NCBI GenBank assembly: GCA_030142905.1
Contig: JASJOG010000208.1
Span: 186,001-250,000 of the forward strand
DNA length: 64,000 nt
Reading direction: 5' to 3'
Source of the DNA: Heliopora coerulea
Taxonomy: Eukaryota; Cnidaria; Anthozoa; Scleralcyonacea; Helioporidae
The notes under the pieces are model-generated. The model did not search any database and was not told the origin of the DNA. It worked only from the letters and a program-made list of their open reading frames with translations. The position numbers were made by a program, and so were the translations under genes. Shown one piece after another: positions 62,501 through 64,000 of this stretch. The number at the start of each line of letters is the position of its first letter. Positions within the stretch are counted from its first letter, which is position 1.

Positions 62501-63059
62501 TCTACAGCAAAAATTGGAGATAGATTAAGGCACAACCATCTCATGAATCACATTGTAGCTACGTCCAGTGTTTATTGGTGCAATGACGTTATTTTTCCTG
62601 TCCAACAGTGTTACTTTTCTTATCGGTGTTTTGATCGTAAATAAATCCTTAACAGATGTAATACAGAAAACAAAATCTTCAAACTCGAAGGTTAAAAAGA
62701 TAACTTAACGATTTGCCTCTTCACATTTCAACATATTTATTATCAAAAAACTACAACTAGATAATAATACGTAGCACACGGTATGAAAAATACACATTAC
62801 TTTCTTTGCAGTAAATAATTACAGACACAACTCGGCGTCTTAAAATAGTAATTTAATCGGCAATACTGTGTAGTCATATTCTAAATATGTCACTCATGAT
62901 TAATGATTAAAGTACATGCTAGTACAATTATTACAAATAGAAAATACCATATGTAATAACGTAAAAATACCTTTAGCCATTCCTTAGAGCTCATATACTG
63001 CTCGCTTTGAACCTTTTCTACTTTTCTTTCCTGTTTTTCTACTGGAGAAGGATTTGGAG
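26448..63059 (-). CDS. VWA3B/C11orf16-like protein, 21 exons, 5' partial
   Basis: Minus-strand exons, 5' to 3': 62971-63059, 62329-62501, 60969-61026, 59630-59710, 59402-59494, 57485-57622, 54744-54871, 52838-52892, 52391-52524, 51128-51438, 42712-42923, 41826-41963, 36125-36926, 34810-34923, 34198-34316, 31189-31243, 30734-30937, 28849-28922, 28486-28567, 27361-27439, 26448-26535. All phases agree (3,227 nt; 1,074 residues plus stop). Residues 23-100 match the VWA3-type N-terminal region (SSKEWLK, LGFYDLLQNIAFRHCDGVVE). About 107-265 is a vWA domain with MIDAS residues DTSAS, GGSTNT and TDGRPD. About 317-420 is a Ser/Lys/Glu-rich linker. Three DUF4537/Tudor-like modules follow, at about 430-536, 820-915 and 950-1074. 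A long coiled coil (about 620-740) with nine Lys in a row separates modules 1 and 2. Function of the family is unknown. The 5' exon(s) are not seen. Confidence 0.88.
27361..27439 (-). CDS. VWA3B-like exon 20, DUF4537 module 3
   Basis: 79 nt. Codes ADALYEPGWITGVNGKKLSI and KFSTGK, the Y-x-PG-x-I...F-x-x-G strands of the second barrel. Confidence 0.85.
27690..27860. repeat. diverged interspersed repeat, pair with 31,500-31,670
   Basis: Two intronic segments share a GACTACC/TACCTGGAGAA...TAGAGT.AAACTGGA.AACGCTCTTCT core. Weak similarity; family unknown. Confidence 0.3.
28486..28567 (-). CDS. VWA3B-like exon 19, DUF4537 module 3
   Basis: 82 nt. Codes SSAFIFGAHTKRHQLAVGDR then VLALSNT, the F-G-x-H-T...VGD-x-VLA joint of the module. 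Donor GTAAGT. Confidence 0.87.
28849..28922 (-). CDS. VWA3B-like exon 18, DUF4537 module 3
   Basis: 74 nt. Codes (A)NIRERVGNGRQYVVQWPDG and NAQVQ. Splice sites TTATATAG and GTAACA. Confidence 0.87.
29819..29862. repeat. poly-C/poly-A low-complexity tract
   Basis: TTCCCCCCCCCCCCAAAAAAAAAA, C11-12 directly followed by A10, in an intron. Confidence 0.8.
30062..30132 (-). repeat. tRNA-like core, minus strand
   Basis: On the minus strand: TGGTAGCTCAATGGTTAGAG (A box), a possible CAT anticodon loop and GCGGGTTCGATCCCTGTC (B box). The anticodon stem has mismatches, and the sequence is part of a repeat, so I do not call a tRNA gene. Confidence 0.75.
30276..30346 (+). repeat. tRNA-like core, plus strand
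   Basis: A box TGGTAGCTCAATGG (30,278-30,291) and B box GGTTCGATCCC (30,325-30,335), spaced as in a tRNA gene. Mirror partner of 30,062-30,132. Could still bind TFIIIC. Confidence 0.75.
30734..30937 (-). CDS. VWA3B-like exon 17, DUF4537 modules 2/3
   Basis: 204 nt. Codes GVVVSIEDDLLYRVRFYDG, IIPREEVYYLTQEKF and GQTVVARNDVDGLFYL. It ends one module and starts the third. VVARNDVDGLFYL is nearly the same as VLARNDVDGFYYP in exon 11. Confidence 0.93.
31189..31243 (-). CDS. VWA3B-like exon 16, DUF4537 module 2
   Basis: 55 nt. Codes VNDAVVALHPSFSFSYAP, equivalent to VGDYVLVKK in exon 12 and VGDRVLAL in exon 19. Confidence 0.88.
31948..32035 (-). repeat. interspersed repeat, family R1 fragment
   Basis: Inverted copy of the R1 start: TACTCGGCTGTTGCCTAGTG and CCTGCTCGTTTTTTAAATAT correspond to the beginnings at 14,658 and 20,428. 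Confidence 0.6.
33046..34071. mobile_element. head-to-head pair of Penelope-like element copies
   Basis: Minus strand 33,046-33,817 encodes a GIY-YIG region (ORF 33,197-33,841: VIYKIPCLECSWSYIGETRR, SFETRKKEHIRN, SNIASHAWNNGHKIGFDKGK). Plus strand 33,818-34,071 is a shorter inverted copy of its last part (NNGHKIGFDKGKIIDKRNYR) plus the same 3' UTR. The arms match closely (TAGTGGCCGAAAGCTCGTCATAA and its complement). Reverse transcriptase is missing from both. Lies in the intron between VWA3B-like exons 15 and 16, 126 bp from exon 15. Confidence 0.88.
33068..33113 (-). ncRNA. degenerate hammerhead-like motif in PLE terminus
   Basis: On the minus strand CTGTCGAAGACCAC...GTGGCCGAAAGC then TCGTC. 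A CCAC/GTGG stem lies between a changed CTGANGA box and GAAA. The same motif is in the inverted copy at 34,002-34,046. The changed core makes activity unlikely. Confidence 0.3.
34198..34316 (-). CDS. VWA3B-like exon 15, DUF4537 module 2
   Basis: 119 nt. Codes (G)TVHEPAGDNYFVEDSVGNMD and ISDEDDAGNAIK. A hydrophilic insert takes the place of the normal F-x-D-G strand. Confidence 0.85.
34810..34923 (-). CDS. VWA3B-like exon 14, DUF4537 module 2
   Basis: 114 nt. Codes LRSGEEVLARWPDDGWYYR, the first-barrel signature (vLAR-x-x-x-D-G-x-Y-Y-r-G) seen also in exons 11 and 17. Confidence 0.9.
36125..36926 (-). CDS. VWA3B-like exon 13, acidic coiled coil
   Basis: 802 nt, far larger than its neighbours. 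Begins with Ser/Asp/Glu clusters, then a long Gln/Glu/Lys coiled coil (ELERIKQALSETRESQIKCF, EQLKDAMEDQAMRQEELKKQ), then Pro/Ser segments, nine consecutive Lys, and a Ser-rich stretch. The GTAAGC donor at 36,124 is chosen because the phase then fits exon 14. The acceptor (CTAGAG|AAAGAG) is chosen for phase 0. Confidence 0.8.
37000..41825. other. VWA3B-like intron 12, mostly unique noncoding
   Basis: Besides the foldback at 39,158-39,349 I see no exon or recognisable element in this intron. Short ORFs lack domains. Confidence 0.4.
39158..39349. repeat. foldback of a PLE-like terminus
   Basis: TGATGGTAGATCGT...GTAGTCTTGAGAAA at the left mirrors TTTCTCAAGACTAC...ACGATCTACCATCA at the right; arms are about 87 bp around a short TTTTTCGAAT centre. 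Each arm holds a CCGCTGAGGCC segment in a hammerhead-like context (CTGAAGA at 39,259-39,265, AAAAAC at 39,285-39,290). Confidence 0.75.
41826..41963 (-). CDS. VWA3B-like exon 12, DUF4537 module 1
   Basis: 138 nt, phase 0. Codes VGDYVLVKKLKEGGLPCFVP, GVVYVVPL and YYTVIHYNGTK: the second barrel of the module (VGDxVL...vPGvV...Y-V-xx-yNGtk). Confidence 0.88.
42712..42923 (-). CDS. VWA3B-like exon 11, DUF4537 module 1, GC donor
   Basis: 212 nt. Codes WLRNHKVLARNDVDGFYYPG and YADVAFYDFESQIVSLRYII, a Tudor-like pair of strands typical of DUF4537. The only in-phase join to exon 12 uses AAG|GCAAGG, a GC-AG intron. The acceptor AAAG|AATC gives the phase needed after exon 10. Confidence 0.88.
43055..43150. 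repeat. C/T/A-rich imperfect pentamer array
   Basis: CCACCTCACCCCACCCTACT-type repeat, strongly strand-asymmetric (no G-rich interruptions), just upstream (5' side on the minus strand) of exon 11. Confidence 0.7.
44967..45322 (+). CDS. unidentified ORF, 118 residues, possibly spurious
   Basis: Open frame with protein-like composition (RWVAVRKIVQLIRNGVKN, ARFSNCMKLFKDKYYC) ending TGA. I do not recognise it. It lies antisense in intron 10 of the VWA3B-like gene, about 70 bp before the PLE pair, and could be part of a mobile element. No splice or promoter support. Confidence 0.25.
45390..47240. mobile_element. head-to-head pair of decayed Penelope-like elements
   Basis: Plus copy, about 46,014-47,240: RT part RRHVHHCFLIF, HVLPFLSHFNSKHPNIQFTH and PFLDINITRS, then GIY-YIG part VVYSCKGQCCGVLYVG with a stop, and THPV-type end. 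Minus copy, about 45,390-45,911: keeps GSPLGPLFANIL (RT) then, after an internal deletion, the C-terminal end and 3' UTR. The outer 310 bp (45,390-45,700 and 46,925-47,240) are inverted copies. The catalytic YVDD box of the plus copy reads HVHH. Both are dead. Confidence 0.85.
48465..48545. repeat. TGTAA/TGTAACTGTAA tandem repeat
   Basis: AATGTAACTGTAATGTGATA and related units repeat about six times in VWA3B-like intron 10. Confidence 0.7.
50553..50590 (-). ncRNA. hammerhead ribozyme-like motif in PLE 3' region
   Basis: On the minus strand: CTGACGA, a GTCGC/GCAAC stem with one mismatch, GAAACGTTAGATC. It closely matches the motif at 3,324-3,360 of the same element family, including TCT before and AGA after the core. 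Confidence 0.42.
50553..51118 (-). mobile_element. decayed Penelope-like element 3' part
   Basis: Minus-strand frames 50,776-51,123 and 50,693-50,890 together show ISAYSGKPLCNTPQS, AHQKSTGHPISFKDF then SILSSFSSSYELLLRQSLLI, the C-terminal GIY-YIG region, split by a frameshift near 50,790. Its 5' limit is about 10 bp from the exon 10 donor at 51,127. Related in sequence to the copy at 2,757-3,196. Confidence 0.78.
51128..51438 (-). CDS. VWA3B-like exon 10, charged linker
   Basis: 311 nt, low-complexity linker rich in Ser, Lys and Glu (SESSKSELMKSEENLSVSKS, DDWSNKEKEP). The donor GTTAGT lies within about 10 bp of a degraded Penelope-like element. Confidence 0.8.
51884..51950. repeat. GAGTC-type degenerate repeat, block 1
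   Basis: GAGTCACGAGTCCGAGTCAC and variants. The same motif recurs at 52,205-52,315 and 55,605-55,965, suggesting one dispersed family. Confidence 0.7.
52017..52200. mobile_element. short TIR element, family T1 copy 3
   Basis: AGGGCTATTTACACGTGCGA at the left; inverted right end AGGGCTGTTTACACTTTCGC. It sits between two blocks of GAGTC repeat, as if inserted into one array. Confidence 0.78.
52205..52315. repeat. GAGTC-type degenerate repeat, block 2
   Basis: Contains GAGTCACGAGTCATCC and CGAGTCGGACTCGGACTCG, partly inverted relative to block 1. Confidence 0.65.
52391..52524 (-). CDS. VWA3B-like exon 9
   Basis: 134 nt. Codes SEDLRLIREELEKGLSDFQR and LRNWCAQLDWYGSNKDKK. The E-D-x-R-L-x-x-E-L helix after the vWA domain is conserved in the family. 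Confidence 0.88.
52838..52892 (-). CDS. VWA3B-like exon 8
   Basis: 55 nt. Codes (R)FHYFSESGNNECSEKRYE, the end of the vWA domain (G-R-F-H-Y-F in relatives). Confidence 0.88.
54744..54871 (-). CDS. VWA3B-like exon 7, vWA
   Basis: 128 nt, TTTGCAG acceptor and GTAAAC donor. Codes PPLTILSQIHLQDPVPIHTI and SFNCADEAANEFLFKLSE, the usual VWA3 HTISFNC strand and following helix. Confidence 0.92.
55605..55965. repeat. GAGTC/CAAGTCCGAGT degenerate array, 360 bp
   Basis: ACAAGTCCGAGT and CAAGTCCGACTAACAAGT-like 10-14-bp units repeat irregularly. ORFs on either strand across it are repeat translations. Confidence 0.75.
56985..57145. repeat. family R3 copy 3, with internal foldback
   Basis: AAGCCATATAATAAACCTCT, then GGAAAATATCAGACCGAGGTC mirrored by GACCCCGGTCTGATATTTTC. 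Same ends as 25,722-25,870. A related block at about 56,455-56,585 may belong to the same insertion. Confidence 0.65.
57485..57622 (-). CDS. VWA3B-like exon 6, vWA
   Basis: 138 nt, phase 0. Codes NIDDAWQWIKGL, GGSTNTLGALKLALSD and AIYLLTDGRPDQ. It provides the Thr and Asp that complete the MIDAS site. Confidence 0.93.
57978..58005 (-). ncRNA. hammerhead-like core without adjacent PLE ORF
   Basis: On the minus strand: CTGATGA (57,999-58,005), AAG-ACCTTTG-CTT stem-loop, GAAACGTC (57,978-57,985). The conserved boxes are exact, but stem I beyond the first pair is poor. It is probably the remnant terminus of a PLE. Confidence 0.42.
58090..58510. repeat. composite GC-richer interspersed repeat
   Basis: Repeated blocks such as ACCGAGATCTCACC, GAGGAGGGCCAGTCCC, AGATCTCGCCTAGGAGGGCC and AAGAGGGGCTGGCTCGCC suggest nested or tandem short elements, similar to the segment at 5,615-5,830. 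No ORF. Confidence 0.4.
58505..58625 (+). repeat. interspersed repeat, family R2 copy
   Basis: TTCGTTATCTGATCTGTACG, GTGCAATAAGTTTTCC and GACAAGCACATTTTGGCGAG match 25,085-25,215. Confidence 0.6.
58966..59354. mobile_element. TIR element, family T1-like, 389 bp
   Basis: AAGGCCCCTTCCACACGTGT at the left; inverted right end ACCTTCTCCCCAGCCACACG. The interior has repeated CGAAAACG...AAACGGAGACTTTCGAAAACG blocks. It is the longest of the group. The ORFs on both strands inside are accidental. Confidence 0.7.
59402..59494 (-). CDS. VWA3B-like exon 5, vWA
   Basis: 93 nt, phase 0. Codes HKRKFNLIKFDSRVQAWR; the second vWA strand FNLIKFDS is characteristic of VWA3 proteins. Lies 46 bp from the T1 element at 58,966-59,354. 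Confidence 0.9.
59630..59710 (-). CDS. VWA3B-like exon 4, vWA MIDAS strand
   Basis: 81 nt, phase 0 at both ends. Codes ITILIDTSASMNSRLFLVKD, holding the DxSxS metal-binding motif on the first beta strand of the vWA fold. Confidence 0.9.
60488..60904. repeat. 417-bp palindromic foldback element
   Basis: TTTTGCTGTTCATTACCAGA at the left and TCTGGTAATGAACAGCAAAA at the right. Arms of about 195 bp pair nearly along their whole length around a spacer at about 60,690-60,705. It lies in the intron between VWA3B-like exons 3 and 4, 65 bp from exon 3. A single-arm copy is at 8,951-9,260. Confidence 0.9.
60969..61026 (-). CDS. VWA3B-like exon 3
   Basis: 58 nt between TTGCAG and GTATGT. Codes MQWLQKGSRELFGTIIEDQ; the R-M-x-W-L-x-x-x-S-R-x-x-F-G pattern is typical of the family just before the vWA domain. 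Confidence 0.85.
61080..61560 (-). mobile_element. Penelope-like element fragment, GIY-YIG end
   Basis: Minus ORF 61,212-61,475 reads KSSLAEHCMKSGHEISWDSP, VLEAWEINICKDPLNRNDRS and LPQKYL, the C-terminal part of a PLE endonuclease (a different lineage from the 2.8- and 50.7-kb copies). Just upstream, VSGDVHRNYERRM continues the same domain. Downstream is a decayed CCCGATGAAGG...CCAAAAC motif. Lies in the intron between VWA3B-like exons 2 and 3. Confidence 0.75.
61704..62247. repeat. purine (GGA/GAA) tract, about 540 bp
   Basis: The plus strand is almost wholly G and A (GGGAGAGGGGAA, AGAGAGAGGGAAGGG and variants), with no strict unit. Long Ser/Pro/Leu-rich or Arg/Glu-rich ORFs on both strands are translations of this tract. 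It lies in the same intron as the 61-kb PLE. Confidence 0.9.
62329..62501 (-). CDS. VWA3B-like exon 2
   Basis: Acceptor TGCTGTAG, donor GTAGAAG. Codes KSKRLGFYDLLQNIAF, RHCDGVVEVP and LVNARYCDKFAHV. The L-x-x-Y-x-x-L...F-x-H/R-C pattern is the best-conserved part of the VWA3 N-terminal region. Confidence 0.85.
62971..63059 (-). CDS. VWA3B-like exon 1 in window
   Basis: Enters in phase 1 after a TTTCCTAG acceptor, so at least one 5' exon is missing. Codes PNPSPVEKQERKVEKV then SSKEWLK, which starts the conserved VWA3-type N-terminal region. Donor GTATTT. Confidence 0.75.
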
Positions 63060-64000
63060 CTAGGAAAGATACGAGAGGATATTGTGTTTGTCGATATGTG
63101 ATGCAACGTCTATATATGATATGTCAGAGATAGTGAGATGGCAAGCTTAGACGACAAAGCTGTAAAGGCCAACTTCTCAATCAAGTCCATTTCATGAGTT
63201 AAGTCTAATCAACCTTACGTGCAGTCACCTACAATATGCTATTATGGGTAAGCCGTTCGTTACTGACGTTGTGGGCAAACAATCATGTTTCGATAATTGC
63301 AAAGAATAACATCGGTGCGGAATGACTACCATCTTGATATTTACAGCGCTTATGCATGCCTGAGCTCAGCCTACATTTACTTTCCTGCACAATTGGGTTT
63401 AATACTAAACCTAGTTTTACCTGAATTATACGGAACAAACTACTGAAATGTAAAGTATGAAAACTAATAGTGGTTAAATCATTCGCAGGTGTCAATTGTT
63501 AAATTGTCTTGCACTATAAAATGCAAATAAATCTTACATTTAATATTTTTGCGTGCAAAACAAAGATACTGTATATACTGTACAAGAAATGTTCCCGATT
63601 TTTTGAAACGTTGCTCACCAACAGAACGAGTAGATGTCGTGCAAATCACATTGCGCCTACTGAATCACTTACAAATCAGATTGCAAATAGGTTTTGACGA
63701 TTAACATTTCTCAACTTTCTAAATCCAGATTTCATATAACTCGAAGACTAAATATTCAATATATATAAAAAGCTAAAGACTTTGAAGTTAAAATACAAAT
63801 GCTTTCGAGTATATAGCCATAATCCGGTATTAAAAACCAGATGTATAATCGAAAAGGTTTGTATCCTAACTTCTAAGTTTTTAGCCTCATATTTTCAAAA
63901 CCTTTTAGCGAATGTCATGTTGATTACAAGTTTAATTACTAAATTATGTAACTAACGTGTTACGACAGGCTCTCGTTGGCCTATTCGTATCTGGATTCCT
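63060..64000. other. upstream intron of VWA3B-like gene, no exon recognised
   Basis: AT-rich. The phase 1 entry of the exon at 63,059 means coding sequence continues upstream, but no frame here has both a plausible donor and family-like residues. The start of the gene is probably beyond the right edge. Confidence 0.4.

Overview
This window is nuclear DNA of an animal. It is AT-rich, has long introns with ordinary GT-AG (and one GC-AG) junctions, and is packed with Penelope-like elements, a LINE, foldback elements and tRNA-derived repeats. The gene content (a VWA3B/C11orf16-type gene, a Skd3/CLPB-type AAA+ fragment, a KEN-domain tail) and the repeat style suggest a marine invertebrate, most likely an anthozoan cnidarian. 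That placement is inference; nothing here fixes the species.

Layout. 1-309 (+) is the last exon of a KEN-domain (RNase L/IRE1-like) protein that enters from the left edge, followed by its 3' UTR. 2,550-3,430 holds a Penelope-like (PLE) GIY-YIG fragment. 9,540-11,550 is a tandem array with a unit of about 186 bp, ended by a 5'-truncated LINE on the minus strand (11,548-13,680). 14,024-14,517 (-) holds the first two exons of a small VMA21-like V-ATPase assembly protein. 14,650-19,500 is mostly repeats plus one broken unknown ORF. 19,537-23,137 (+) carries five consecutive exons of the CLPB/Skd3 AAA+ core, from just before Walker A to just after Walker B, with a stop codon replacing a Trp; flanking exons are absent.

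26,448-63,059 (-) is the main gene: 21 exons whose phases all agree, coding for 1,074 residues plus stop, with its 5' end probably beyond the right edge. The protein reads: conserved VWA3-type N-terminal region, a vWA domain with MIDAS DxSxS, a Ser/Lys-rich linker, a first DUF4537/Tudor-like module, a very large acidic coiled-coil exon with a poly-Lys run, then two more DUF4537-like modules. The family is linked to ciliated/flagellated tissues in vertebrates, but no function is proven from this sequence. Its introns contain PLE copies (33, 45-47, 50.7 and 61 kb), PLE-end remnants with hammerhead-like motifs, tRNA-containing palindromes, a 417-bp palindrome, terminal-inverted-repeat elements and a 540-bp purine tract.

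The CLPB remnant and the VWA3B-like gene are convergent. No CRISPR, operon, phage or other prokaryotic feature is present. The most noteworthy items are the triplicated DUF4537 architecture, the GC-AG intron, the CLPB remnant with its TGA, the KEN domain lacking expected catalytic residues, and the recurring head-to-head PLE pairs with hammerhead-like motifs.
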